Assembly: GCA_038503035.1 (NCBI GenBank)
Contig: JAVSML010018938.1
Coordinates: 22,647-86,646, forward strand
Source: Crocodylus rhombifer
Taxonomy: Eukaryota > Chordata > Crocodylia > Crocodylidae
Direction: 5' to 3'
Length of the DNA: 64,000 nucleotides
A program made the translations under genes and the position numbers. Below are positions 47,540-59,495 of the stretch, piece after piece; position 1 is the stretch's first letter, and each line of letters starts with the position of its first letter. The notes under the pieces are model-generated. The model saw only the letters and a list, made by a program, of their open reading frames with translations, did not search any database and was not told where the DNA came from.

Positions 47540-49260
47540 GAATGACACAGCAGCTTCATCCCAACACCAGTAGCCAGATTATCGCACAAAGCTCCTCAAC
47601 AAATACTTTGCATCAGTATTCCTAAAATCAGGTGAGAACTGGTTGCTAGACCAGGGGCACAGAGAATATGGCAATGACAGCCATTCTTAGATCAGTTGGA
47701 CACTTTTAAGTCAGCTGGTCCAGATGACCTTCACCCAAGAGTACTGAAAGAGCTGGCCGAGCTCATGGCGGTGCTTCTGGAGAGGCTGTTTGAGGAACTG
47801 TGGAACTCAGGAGTTTCCCCTAAACCTGGAAGAAGGTGAATGTGGTACCCATCTTTAAGAAGGGAAAGAGGAATGACCCCACCAGCTACACACTGGTCAG
47901 TCTGATTTCGGTCCTTGGGAAGATCTTTTAAAAAAATTGTCAAGGACATCACCCACAAGCTCACATCTGGTGGGGTACTGAGAAGCACCCAGCATGGCTT
48001 TGTAGAGGGGAGGTCATGCCTTACAAACCTGGTGTCCTTTTATAATCAGGTAACTAACCACCTGGACATGGGACACGAGGTGGATGTCATCTACCTAGAT
48101 TTCAGCAAGGCCTTTGATACTGTTTCCTATGAAATCCTCTCAGTTAAGTTGGAGAGTTCTGGCCTAGACCAGACTACAGTGAGGTGAGTTGGGAACTGGC
48201 TTAGCAGCCAATCCCAATGAGTCTTGATTAATGGGGTGGCCTCATCCTGCAAGGCCATCTCCAGTGGTGTACCCCAGGGATCAGTGCTTGGGCCCATGCT
48301 TTTTAATATCTTTATTGACTTGGACGAGGGAGTGATAAGCGCAATGATTAAGATTGCGGACAATACCAAACTGTGGTGACAAGTGGGCACATCAGAGGAC
48401 AGGTCAAGGATTCAGGATGACCTTGACAGGCTGGTCATATGGCCTGAACAAAACCAGATGAGGTACAATAGGGACAAATGCTGGGTCCCTCATCTGGGTA
48501 GGAAGAACCCTTACCATATCTATACGATGGGTGGTGGGGTCCACTGGCTGGCACTGCATCCAAAAGGGACTTCTGGGTGACAATCGACCAGAAGATGAAG
48601 ATAAGCCACCAATGTGACAAAGTCACCAACAGAGCAAATAGAACTCTCATGTGCATCAGCAGATGTGTCACCAATAGATGCTCCTCCCCCTCTATTCGGC
48701 ATTGGTGAGGCCACAGCTAGAGTACGATCCAGTTCTGGGCATCACACTTCAAGAAGGATGTAGACAAGCTCAAAAGAGTGCAGAGAAGGGCCACCCACAT
48801 GATCAAGGGCCTGGCGGACAGCCCCTATGAGAGATACTTTGGGATCTGGGACTGTTCAGCCTAAGCAAAAGAAGGCTTAGAGGAGACTTGATAGCCACCT
48901 ACAAATATGTCAAGGGAGAATACCAGGACCTAGGTAAACAACTTTTCAGAAAAGGCCTTTCCTCCCCCTCTTCTCTCCCTCCCCCCCAGGAAAACACCGA
49001 CCAATGGACATAAGCTAGTTGATGAAAAGTTTTGGCTGGACATAAGGAAAAAAACTTATTTTTTGTACGGGTAACTAGAATCTGGAACACACTTCCAGCA
49101 GACGTAGTGCAGTCGCCATCTCTTGCGGTCTTTAAGAGGAGGCTGGACAAATACCTCGTTGAGCTGTTTGAGCCCAATTACCTCATGCCCATGGCAGGGG
49201 ACCAGCCTTGATCTTACAGGTCCCTTCCAGTCCTTCCTTCTATGACTCAATGATTCTATA
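47540..49260 (+). mobile_element. CR1 LINE fragment, 1.7 kb, opposite orientation
   Basis: On the plus strand it runs from the N-terminal reverse transcriptase region (near NKYFASVF, about 47590) to a CR1 tail ending TTCTATGACTCAATGATTCT at 49258. Clear blocks are [18 protein letters not shown] (about 47.71 kb), GRSCLTNLVSFYNQVT, IYLDFSKAFDTVSYE (48.09-48.13 kb) and [16 protein letters not shown] (about 48.26-48.31 kb). The FADD box reads IADN at 48353-48364, so one catalytic aspartate is lost. Stops and an A-run frameshift near 47930 break the gene. It lies head to head with the preceding CR1. Confidence 0.9.
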
Positions 49261-51633
49261 TTGCAGTAGGTGTTGTTATTGTTTCACTAGAACAGAAACA
49301 CAGGACTGAGCCTTATAGGTGTGGACTGAGATACTTTTGGCAGAAATCCGTAAGGAAGTTTTTCTAGTGAATGGGGCGTATTTGAGACGGGCTAAGGACT
49401 ATCTTGAATCCAAGTAACCACTGCGCTTTCTTGATAGTTCAGAACATTTCTGAGTTTAGCTTGTGCTGGAGGCTGAAGCCTTGAATCAGGCTGTTCTGAG
49501 CCTTGCAGAAAATGAAGGAAGTACAGTACCATGCAAGGTGGCCAGGGCAGAGGTTTAAAGGTGTTCGGTCATATTTCAGATCAGGATCTGAAGCAGTTGT
49601 CTGACCAAACACTTTAGAGGCCTGAAACTGTATCTGTATAGGAATCATAGCTATATTGGGGCATAGTGAGGTTTTCGTTTGTTTTTTTTTCTAATTGGCA
49701 CAGTAGGTTTAGGTAGGGTGTTCCTTACTGTTGTAGCCTTTATCCCCTTTTTCCTTTTCCAAAATGCGGCAATTTGCCCTAAACAAATATTTAGGAAGGA
49801 ATATTTAGCCTCTACCCCCTGAGTAGTAAACTCTTTCCTGGAGGGTTCCTGACTACCACCCTAGGGGTGTTATGGCACTGTATAATAATTGGTTGGTTAT
49901 TGTTTCTAGTGATTACTAAGTAAAAGAATATAACTTAGAGATTATCCCTGAAAATGGGTAGCATTTGGGAGTATGAGAATGAGAGATGAACCCTGGCACA
50001 CAAAGAAGCTGAAGGTTCCAGGTTGAAGCAGCTCATCAGGACTGGTCATAGGTTTTGTTTTTTTCTCATCCTATTGCTATCTCATTAATTTCTAAATGAC
50101 AGTACCCTGTTATGTGGAAGGAGTTGTGCGCAGCCACATTTCAAGTCTCCCCCAATTCTCTTCCCATGCTGTTCTATATTTATGCCCCTTCCCCACCTTG
50201 CCTTTTGCTTTTAGCCTTAGAATATGTCTTTCCCATTTTCCTTATTATTTTAGCTCCCCAGATTACTTGTTTGATCTTTTTTTCCTGTAATATTCCCCCT
50301 TCCATTTTTTCTTTTCAGTTTCCTCATACTTTAATTCAGTCCAGCTCAAATACTCTTGAATACCTGGGTTTTGTGTCTTCTCACAGTCTTCTTGTCCTTG
50401 TATTTTGGTATCTTATTTCTTCTGGGCTTAATAGTTTGCCTTTTAATATCATAGTGTTGCTTCATACTGCCTGTATCCAACTCAGCCTGAGTTTCCAAGG
50501 TGTTTTTCACTGAGTTGAGTTTCTCGAGGATTTTAAGGCCTTCCTTTTTCTCCTCTATCTCATGTGCTGCTGTTCCTGATATATGAAGATAAGTTTAAAA
50601 GGAAAGTCCCATGTGAACCTTATATTTGCTGCCTTGAGAAGGGTTGGAATCCCATTGAGTTCCTTCCTTTCCTTAATGTAGCCTTTCAAAAGCCTTGAAA
50701 CATGTTCTTTATCCCCCTGCCCCCAAGAAGGATAAGAAGCCTCTCCAGCCTTCTTCAGAATCTGCTATTTTTGTGAAGAATAGCACACTAGTAATATCAT
50801 GTCTCTGGGTTTGTTTGATTTGGGCTGGTAAAAGTAAAAAGATCTCTGTGCTTTGCCTCTAAAGAATGTTACCTTTGTGTCCAGCTAAAACCCGTTTTAA
50901 ATATTCTTTGACCCTACCCCCTCTCTCTACTTTAATCCTATCAGACTGAGGGCAGGGTATCAGACTGCCCCCACAGAGGATTTCAGAGCTATGATTCCTG
51001 AGAGTAGCTCACCAGAGTTCCCTCTGGTCAAACAGGCTGTTGTGTCTTTTTCCTTCTCTGCTGCCTCCTTGTTCTCTCCCCCACCGCAGTCTTTGATTCT
51101 GCAGGCCATGTGAGCTGCTCTGAGTGAGGTTCTGCCAGAAAGATTCCTTTGAGGGGGTAGCTTCTCCAATCAAGCCCCCAAACATAGAGTATGCATCCCA
51201 CATGCAGGGGGAGTACTTTTGGGCAGGTCAGGAAGGGGATCAGAGATCAGCAGTGCTTGCAGTGTGCCATCCTGAGCTCTAGCTTCAGGCCATTTGTTGT
51301 TGTGGTTTGGTGGGCTTAGACCCACCTGGAAAACTTTGACTCTCCCTTAATTAGGAAGATGACTAGGGACAGAGATGTGAAAACAACAGGGATGAAAGTG
51401 AGGGTCAAAGGTTAATAGCAAATGCTCCAAGGGGGATACACCAAGCAGAGCACACTGGCCAGCACCCACTGGTCCTCAAACAAGTCGAAGGAGCCAGCGG
51501 ACACTGTCCAGTGAAACCCTGCCCTGAGACAGAATGGGTGAGGGACTGGAAGACAGCACCACAGTCACTTGGGGTCCCCCTAGCCAGAGCATCTTTAGTT
51601 TTAGGAAATCACTAGCTCCAGCCTTACCATGTG
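49261..51633. other. Intergenic DNA
   Basis: No exon or repeat family recognised. The 133-codon plus-strand frame at 50112-50513 is hydrophobic because of T-rich sequence and has no domain. Confidence 0.45.
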
Positions 51634-51941
51634 ACCAGTGTGGCAGAAAGCCATCTTGGTTTCTCCCCAAAATCTCTGCCCTGTGACTATGTGATTAGAT
51701 GGCCAGCACAGAGGATTCACACCTCAGCCTGTCTCTTTAGGTAACCTGAGCTGGCTGCAGTCCTGAGGGAGGGGGGAACCTGCTCCCTTCGCCTACGTGA
51801 CTGGCATCTGTTATCTGGGTGAGGGGCATCTACCTGGGGAGCTGGAATCTGCCCGGTAACAGGTGATGTATTTCAAATCGGTTGGCCGACAGCCAACTGG
51901 GGCTGACTTCCACTGGACCAGGTGAATGAGGTCACAGGGGC

Positions 51942-51947
51942 TATATA
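51942..51947 (+). promoter_or_regulatory. TATA box of solo LTR copy 2
   Basis: TATATA in the same context as 26573 in copy 1. Confidence 0.6.
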
Positions 51948-52250
51948 GGTTGGGGGGGGGGGAGGAGGCTCTCACTCTTCGGCCATGAGGTGAAGCAGCA
52001 GCAAAGCAGGGGAGACAGAGGAGCCTTACCATCTGGACCTAGCTCTCTCTCTCACCCCAAGACTCCAGAAGGGAAACTGGAGAACTCTGGAAGACGCTTG
52101 TGAGTAAGCTACTCCAGATCAGATTAGATATCTAGCTGGCAGTAACACAGATGCGTAATCAAAAGGCTACCTCAGCCACACTGTTTGCTCTTTAGGATTT
52201 CTAAGATATTGCTCAATCCTGTACCCTAGTTTACCCTACCCCTTGTAATC

Positions 52251-52256
52251 AATAAA
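52251..52256 (+). terminator. Poly(A) signal of solo LTR copy 2
   Basis: AATAAA followed by GACTGGTGTGGGAG, as in copy 1. Confidence 0.6.
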
Positions 52257-52634
52257 GTTCTCCTTTTTGACTGGTGTGGGAGACTTATTGAGGGGTGGGT
52301 CTAAATTACGCCTAAGAGACCCCTTAGGTCTGCGGACTAAGGGAGACTGTACTTTTTGCCCCCTTGACTTGGGGAAGTGCCCCAAGTGCCTGTACTGGGT
52401 CGAGTACCCGTCGCACTATTAGGCCTGTGTTTCCCCGAGGACACAGGGCCGAGACAGTCCCTTCTCGGGGGGGTGGCGGCAACGTTACCCCCAGACTAGT
52501 GAGTGTGCTCCGGGAGAGGGGTCGGCCGAGCATAAGGCGCCCCTAGGGAGGCATTCGGAGTCTGGAAGGCGTTCGGGCGCTGGGAGGTGGGGGGCTCAAT
52601 GCAGGAGCGCCCCCTACTGGCCCGCCACAACCTG

Positions 52635-55200
52635 TCCCTCCTGCCCTCAAGCTCATTTCCTTTCCTAACCTATAATTGTAAAATAATAAAAAAAATGCCC
52701 CATCCTTTTCTTTCTTGAAAGAAGGGAATGGAACTAGGTGACTTGTACGTTTTCTACTTTCCTTATGATCCTATACTAAAATTAATGTTATGGAGGATGG
52801 GACACGAGATGAGCATAACTTTGAGTATGGGCAAAAGCCATAATATTTCCCTGGCTCCCTCTTCTCCATCTCCCCATACTCAGTATGATTGCAAATGTAG
52901 TACAAGCGGGGAAATAATGAACATCCAACTAGTGATTTCATTTTAGCTTCCTTTGCAATTATTAAGGGCTTAGCAAGCAAGAACACTTATCTCTGTCATA
53001 TTGCTCTCCTTGCAGCTCAGCCACACCAGTAGAATTATATAGATTTATACTGTGACTAGCAGTGAGCAGGCAACTTAGACTGTAAGTCTCACTGGCAATA
53101 TTAAGTGGGCCTCAGTATTTAGCCTCTTGGTCCTATCTGTTCATAGCATGCTGTTGGAGCTGGACGGGATGGAGCAGAGCAGAGAGGCAGTCAGATCTGC
53201 TGCTAGCAAGTCTCTGCATCATAGTTCAGCATCCTGTTAATTTCATCTGGACATTCCCTCATTCCTAGCAGGTGATGTTTAAGAATCATTTCATGCAGAA
53301 GTAGCTCAGGGTGACTGGTGATATACCTGGCTAAAGCAAACTACCAAGGGGTGCTTTGGCTGTTTACCAGCCCTCTTTATTCCTTGATATGCTGTGTGAT
53401 CACCACACTATATAAAGTCTCCATGACATAGACAGATGGAATTTCATAACCGCTTTGGAAGATGCATTTCCTCCTTCTCCCACTATGGCAAGTCCAGAAG
53501 TTTAATAGACTTGAGAAGTCTTTGAGGATGAGATGACCTTGATATTAACACTGGTTACAGCCTCCTGGTCAGACTGTCTTAACCACTTCACCCTGTCCCT
53601 CTGCCCAGCAGTGTTCATTAATACAGTATTATTATTAGTAATGGCAGTAGTAGCAGTAGTTGTAGCATTAGTAGTGTTAGTATTACTATTATTTATAAAA
53701 GGCTTACCATGGCAAATCTTGGCTCAGGGGTTGTGACTAGAGAAGCAGCTTCTGAAAAGGTCAGTACTGGAAGATGATAAAAGGTCAATTTCAGGTTGAT
53801 GAAAGCCATACGTTGTAGCCTTGTCAGGATGCAAAAGGAAGAAAGAACGGCTTTTTTTTTGGCGGGGGGGGAGAGAATTGCATTCTTTTTCACTTTCTTT
53901 GGAGGCATTTCCACGTCAGGACTGTTAATCAGTGTAAGACAAGGAAGATGGTCAGAGATGAAACACAGTGTCAGGGGTTGTGGGTCAGCCAAGCATATGA
54001 AAATGTAGAAGGAGTAAGAGGTTTGACAGCTTGCTAACATGCTGGCACATGACTAGCAATAGGGACCTGCTGGAATGGCTGTTCACCAGAATAGCCAACT
54101 GGGTACAGTTCTCAGCACCAGCTCTAGCACCTGTACCCTCACTACCAACCGTGGTACTATGGCAGACAGTGCAGTCATAGGTAAACTCTAGAGCTGCCTG
54201 GTCAGTTAAACAGTGCATTAAATGGCATGCACTGATGTACCGTGTGCAATCTGTCCCTGTAGAACCTCTCTCACCTGTCCAACCATCTACAAAAAGGTCA
54301 ATGCACTTGGTGAAGAAAAGAACTGGACAGCCACCTCCAATATCCAGTAACACATTGTGGCTCTTGCAGCTCAGTTAAAGTGCAAAACAATGCAATTCTT
54401 TCACTTTGCACATCTGCACATAGTTATTTGTGGGAGGAGGCAGCCAGGATGCCTGCTGTGATTTCAATAATGCACTTAGTTCTTCAAATAGTTTGGGGTT
54501 TGTTAATAAATTGGTTTGGTTTTGAAAATCCATTGGCAGATGAGTGCTGAGAAAAGAAAGAAGAGTTAGAAAATTGCATCCAGGCTTTTGTAACTATCAA
54601 AGTCTCCCGTCACCTACAGGTAAGAACGAACAAATAGCAAACCAAGAATAACATCAAAAACACGGTATGTACACAGCTGTCTGTGACACTGCAGTCTCAC
54701 TTCACAGCCCCACAATCATCACACCAGTAGACCAGGATGTAACCATACAAGGCATCTCTTTTCTTTCTTGCACATCTACACCTAGCCCCAGTGATGAGAG
54801 GCTGACTTTCTTGTTGCATAGACTGGGAGTGTGAATCCATGTGAAGACTCTTGCTTTCCTCCTCACACATGCCACACAGGGTGCAGCACATCACAGGAAT
54901 GAGAGGAGCACTGGCTGCATCAGCATCCAAAGAGGTTTGGAGGCAATTCCATCTTCTGCACAGCCTGTCAGCTAGGCCCTATTGCATCATCTTGCTGCTC
55001 TCTCTGGGGCCTACAACCACCTTAATTACAGACTTCTATCTTCTCCTATCTTGTGCAATCTCCTTCCACCTCATTGAATCTTTGCCTACGTGAAATCTAC
55101 AAAAAAGCAAACTTACATAAAATAAAATGCTGACTTCCTTCCCAGAGGGAGCCAGCGGTCCTCAGGGTGATGTGGCAGGCTACTCGGGTGGGGAAGGGGA
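52635..55200. other. Intergenic DNA with a trinucleotide-like repeat
   Basis: An imperfect GTA/ATT-type microsatellite lies at about 53625-53697. Minus-strand frames at 53985-54353 and 54697-54930 are cysteine-containing but match no family I know. No exon structure is evident. Confidence 0.4.
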
Positions 55201-55213
55201 GGGAGTTGCATAC

Positions 55214-55393
55214 TTGATTGGCTGTGAGGGCTGCCTGTTATATGGCCCGGCCTCTCTCCATCAGTCAACAGTGAAGGGTGGGGCTGCATTATGTACAGCC
55301 CTTGCAGCCAATCAACGGTGAGGGGTGTGGCCCCTGGGGCCCCTTGGCCAATCATAGGCATGCAGAACCAGCTGTACTCCACCCGCAAATTGG
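55214..55393. promoter_or_regulatory. CCAAT-box cluster with inverted repeat
   Basis: Arms TTGATTGGCTGTGAGGGCTG (55214-55233) and the complement at 55296-55315 match 18/20. CCAAT boxes occur four times: reverse at 55217-55221, forward at 55308-55312 and 55348-55352, reverse at 55389-55393. TTATATGG lies in the loop at about 55238. CCAAT boxes bind NF-Y in promoters, but no transcript start or adjacent exon is visible, so promoter function is a guess. It could equally be an old transposon end. Confidence 0.3.
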
Positions 55394-55524
55394 CTACCAG
55401 GCCCTGCCTTCTGCCCTTGAAAGCAGGGGACAGCTCCCTTGGATTTGGTAGGTCCTACCTATACCTTCCAAATCAGCATTTATGTTACTTGCCCATCATT
55501 GCTTTGGTCTACCTTGAGGTCTGA

Positions 55525-55935
55525 TACCTTCCACCTCAGCTTCCAAAATCTGCCTCATGTGCCTTGTCTTGCCAGTTCTTAACAATATACCATGCCCATT
55601 TCATTCTCTCGCTCAAGACATCAGGTCTTTTGTAAAGGTCCACAAGCTCTTGATTATGTCTCCATTCTACTCCATACTCCATTTTCTTGTACTGCACTAG
55701 ATATTTTCCTTGTTTGTTTTTAAACATTTGCAGCCTTTTTTCCATTTGCCTTTGTCAATGTACAGGATTCACAAATAAAGGGACAGATTGAACAATTGTG
55801 CTGTAAAGCTGGATTTTAAGGGTTATTGAGGTTTCCCTTGATGCCATTATTTTATCCAGGCTCAACAGGAGTATATTAGCACTGTAAATTCTTGCTTTGA
55901 TTTCTTCAATTATTTGATTGTCACCCTTTGCCTGG
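55525..55935 (-). pseudogene. Non-LTR retrotransposon reverse transcriptase C-terminal fragment (not CR1)
   Basis: A single minus-strand frame of about 135 codons, broken by one TGA at about 55758, carries IIEEIKARIYSANILLLS, LKIQLYSTIVQSVPLF, MEKRLQMFKNKQ and EWRHNQELVDLYKRPDV. This matches the thumb and C-terminal pattern of RTE/Jockey-like LINE proteins (KxxLYxSxVxSVLLYG, then NxELxxLYKxPDI), in which the C-terminal GHV box has decayed. The usual CR1 signatures are absent. Clade assignment is tentative. No upstream polymerase motif was recognised to the right of it. Confidence 0.55.
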
Positions 55936-58705
55936 TGCTCTGTGGTTACGGTTCAGTTTTGCAGGCATCAGAGGGAAAGCAGGGCCCTGTAAAACAACAG
56001 AATCCATAACCGTATCACCTGGATGGAATAAGGTCCCTGCTTGTCCCAAAAGGTACATGCCAGATCTTAGTATGCTAGCCTCACATACTTCTCCAGTACA
56101 TCCCCTGGAGAGCTCATGACCCTACCTTTCTGACCAACCAAGGCTAGCAGAACAATCCTGCACCATCATTCACGGCTGACCAATTCACATGCTTCTGCAG
56201 TGGCAAACTAGGGGCACGTGACTGCCATGCCCTAGCACAGTTCAGGACGCCTGTTCTCAGCTATTATTTCAGACATATTAGCAATATTCACCAGCCATAG
56301 TAAGCCATAGCGTTAACCACCTCACAAACCATTACTATCACTGTAGCACCTTGCCAACACCAAGCTCTTAAGCCACTGACCTGCAGCAGCCTGGGGTAAT
56401 CAGCTCCCAGGTAGCAGTAGCTACCTGTTTCTGCACTTACTGCTGTGTCCAGCACTAGATGAGGAAAGCAGGCTCGTTACACTGTTCCATGAAGCCCTGC
56501 TCCCCCATGCAGAAGCTCTGGGTTCATTCCAGGTCTTCAGGAAGATGTGATCACTCCACACTGCTTTCAGATGCCATAAACCAGGAATGCTGGTCTACAT
56601 ATGGACAATCTGTCACAATCTGTAGGCATCTCCAGCAAGTCATGAATGAAGCGCCCTTTCAAGTCTGGCTGTTGCCTTCTGTTGTATTTGGAGCTGTTGC
56701 TAAAATGCCACCCACCATCCATTGGATGGCTGGTAGGAGCAGCTCAAACAATAGGGCTGGCCTCTGGAGTTGTCCCTGGCTAGGATGAATAGAAGCAAGG
56801 ACCATGCAGACACCCTTAGTGTTATGGGAGCTGAAATCATTTCAACCTAACAGACCTAGGGGAACAGACATGTTCTCCTACAATACACCATAAAGCATGT
56901 CCTACCACAGCTCCAGAGCAGGAAGTTTTAAGATACACCCCGGGAATTCTGGCACTAAACATATAGAATTGCCATGGCCAATGTGGACTAGAATATACTG
57001 TTTCTATTGTGAACAGCTCTCCAGAGCAGACTCTTGGAGGCAGGTGGGGTAGGTACACACCTACATGCACGAGCCAAGGATTTTCACCCTGAAGTGTAAA
57101 AATCCCCCAGGAGGCATTTCAGCTTGGGCACTTAGCAAAAGTGGCTAATGTCTCATGCAAGATACACAATAGGCCTAAGCAACAATGAGGAGGAGATGCA
57201 TCAATTATGCCTTGTGAAAATTACCAAGGGAGAACAATCACTTGCATTGTAAAAAAAAAAAAAAGGGGGGGGAGCATAATTAGCAATAATGATCATTAAT
57301 GAGAATGCTTAGCTCTTATGCCTCACTACACAGGCAGAAAATGAAATTGAGATTGTAGATCAGGAAGTATTTCCTTAGAGTAAGGCCTTTTAGTTGGTGA
57401 AACAGCGAGAACTAGAAGACCTTAAAAGTAGAGGACAAAGTATAAATTAAAAAAAACAAAAGCATACAAATACAAGTACTGGTGTCTGACATGCACAGCA
57501 GAGATCAGTCCAGAATGGGTAGGTATGTGAATTAATGCTGCTGGATCTACTTATATCCCAACTACTCTGTCATTCCCTTTTTCCTGTATAAGGCCCCCCA
57601 CTTTCATTTGGGGTCCTGCATATACAAGGGCTGCTCTGGATGACATGCTCCTTGAAAGAAATGTGGCTTTTGTTTAGGAATGCACTGTGCTGCCAGAGCT
57701 TAGCAGAAATCAAACAGAAAGCAAGGGTTGCTGCAACAGATATAGTCAGAGAATTAATGAACCATAGCCTTCCATGAACACGACATATCTTTTATAGGCC
57801 TGTTTTTATACAGGCTGTTGGCTCACAATATTTTCTCATTCCTAATAGGCCAAATTAATCCCTGATGTAAATCCACCAGCAGGACACTATGAATAAATTT
57901 GGCCCTTAACTCAAATGACATCAGTGGAGTTATATCAGGGATGAACTTGGTCCATTAACTCTATTGACCTCAGTGGAGTTATATGAGAGACAATGAAGGC
58001 CTATTTCTTTTCTATGCTTTCTCTGTGGATGTTTTACTTTTCAATAAAGCTGGTTCAGTTGAAAATTTAATTACAAGAAAGATCTGGTATTGGGAACAAT
58101 GCAAGTTAAAAAATATCCTCCTGAAAAAATCTTGGAACTATGTTCTTTTTTAAAATTCAGTGTGAAAGGAAATGGGTAGAGAGACACATGAAGATGAGCC
58201 CTGGAGGATAAGCGAGAAGACCTACAAGCTAAAAAAGCCTTTTCAGCTTCTAATGCATTCATCAGAGATAATTTCATATCACACTCATTTGCCACCATTG
58301 CTCCTGGTAGGACATTAAGACCCCAGTGAGGGCTTTAGTTGTGGTAACCTCCAAAATGAACACACAATGACTCCAACCACTAATATTGTGCTAATTACTA
58401 GAGACTCCATTAACGGGTTAAGTCTGCTCTAGTGTGTGGCCAAAAGTTGGCAGAGCATACTCTCGCCTCCCAGCTTAAATACCATAGTCAAGGAGCTTCT
58501 GGTTACCCACGTTGTGAGAAATTTTGCAAACCACAATAGCGGCTGTCTCAGAAGCACGCTGGGAAAGAAGTAGATCTTAATTCAAACCACACAATAGGGC
58601 TTTGGATGGCCACCAGGGCTCTGATGCCTGAAAGCTCAGTAGCTCAAGCAGAATGCTTTAGTTCTGTGGTACTGAAGAGGCTCATCCATCCCAGGCACAC
58701 AAACT
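55936..58705. other. Intergenic DNA with A14G8 at 57251-57272
   Basis: No exon recognised. Around 57840-57985 two related pieces (AAATGACATCAGTGGAGTTATATCAGGGATG and TTGACCTCAGTGGAGTTATAT) form a short direct repeat, perhaps of the 2867 repeat type. The rest is unrecognised. Confidence 0.4.
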
Positions 58706-58830
58706 AGAAACATACAACTGGAAGGTGCTTCTTGGGATCTCAAGTCTAGTCCCCTGATTTTGGAAGCAATTGTTTCTCCAAAGAGTCCTACACGTTATCT
58801 GCTTCAACCCTTCATGTACGCAGCCACAAA
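58706..58830 (-). repeat. Possible CR1 3' tail fragment, old
   Basis: Plus-strand CATACAACTGGAAGGTGCTT, ATCTCAAGTCTAGTCCCCTG follows the CR1 tail pattern (AACTGGAAGGGACCTC ... TCTAGTCCAGTCCCCTG) with decay. The body is not visible. Confidence 0.45.
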
Positions 58831-59284
58831 GCACCTCGTGAAAAACAAATACAAAACCCTCCTGCAACATGCCACATGGAAAAAGCAGAGGAGACCATGA
58901 ATGTCCTGCCACTGCAGTGGCATGGAAGTACTTTGTGATCAATTAATTCTTTTCTTTTTGACAATGTTTGAGTCAAATAGCACTATTCTTTCATGAGTCT
59001 GGATGGGAGGGTTTTGCCAGAGTAGCAGTTTTGGGCTCAAGGTAAAACATAAAATTTCTGTCAAGGTAGCAGGGAGTATTTAGAGAGCTGGTCAAATATT
59101 TAGCTTACAAAATCCTTGACTCTGGAGCAAGCAAGGGAGAGCCAACTGTAGTTCCAGTGGAACTCTTTGCAGTGGTTTCCAGCATTCAGGATGCTACCAA
59201 AACTAAGCACATCTTGAAACCTGTAGGACAAAGGAGCACTGCATCCATACACATTTGAAAGTGCTCAGGGAGATGATCTGGCCT
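58831..59284. other. Intergenic DNA
   Basis: No feature recognised. Confidence 0.4.
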
Positions 59285-59495
59285 TGTGGAAGCATGGAGG
59301 GGCTAGAACTGAAAGGAACTGGATTAAATCCCAGGCTCTGCCACTACTTTGACTGAGTGCCCTTGGTCAAGTCACCATTTTCCCTCTCTCATTTTGCCTG
59401 CTCTGTAAAGTGGAGATTAAGATCCTTTGTAAACTGCTTGAAGATTGCTAAATCACAAGGTCTGCATAAAAGCTGTTGGCACTGGATTCACAACC
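59285..59495 (+). repeat. MIR SINE
   Basis: Landmarks CAGGCTCTGCCACTACTTTG, CTTGGTCAAGTCACC, CTGTAAAGTGGAGATTAAGA and TTTGTAAACTGCTTGAAG are in MIR order. Confidence 0.7.

Larger units (their letters stand above)
51639..52629 (+). mobile_element. Solo LTR of an endogenous retrovirus, copy 2 (991 bp)
   Basis: Near-identical to 26267-27242 over its whole length, with ends TGTGGCAG and CGCCACA. Flanks ACCAG (51634-51638) and ACCTG (52630-52634) suggest a 5-bp duplication with one change. TATATA is at 51942-51947 and AATAAA at 52251-52256. Compared with copy 1 it has about 14 extra bases (GGGTGGGTCTAAAT) after CTTATTGAG near 52290, plus scattered substitutions. It is also solo, with no gag, pol or env beside it. 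Two independent target sites show two insertions, not two ends of one provirus. Confidence 0.85.

Noticed and set aside
50112..50513. 133-codon plus-strand hydrophobic frame
   Set aside because: T-rich sequence yields F, L and S codons by chance; no signal peptide with a following domain is evident.
26267..52629. The two LTRs as the ends of one 26-kb provirus
   Set aside because: Each has its own candidate target duplication, the interval contains CR1, L3 and hAT insertions but no gag, pol or env, and it is far too long.
53985..54353. 122-codon minus-strand frame with several cysteines
   Set aside because: No spacing typical of a known cysteine-rich domain, no splice context and no neighbouring exon; best left as a chance frame.
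54697..54930. 77-codon minus-strand frame with CxxC-like pairs
   Set aside because: The cysteine pairs are irregular and no zinc-finger family fits.
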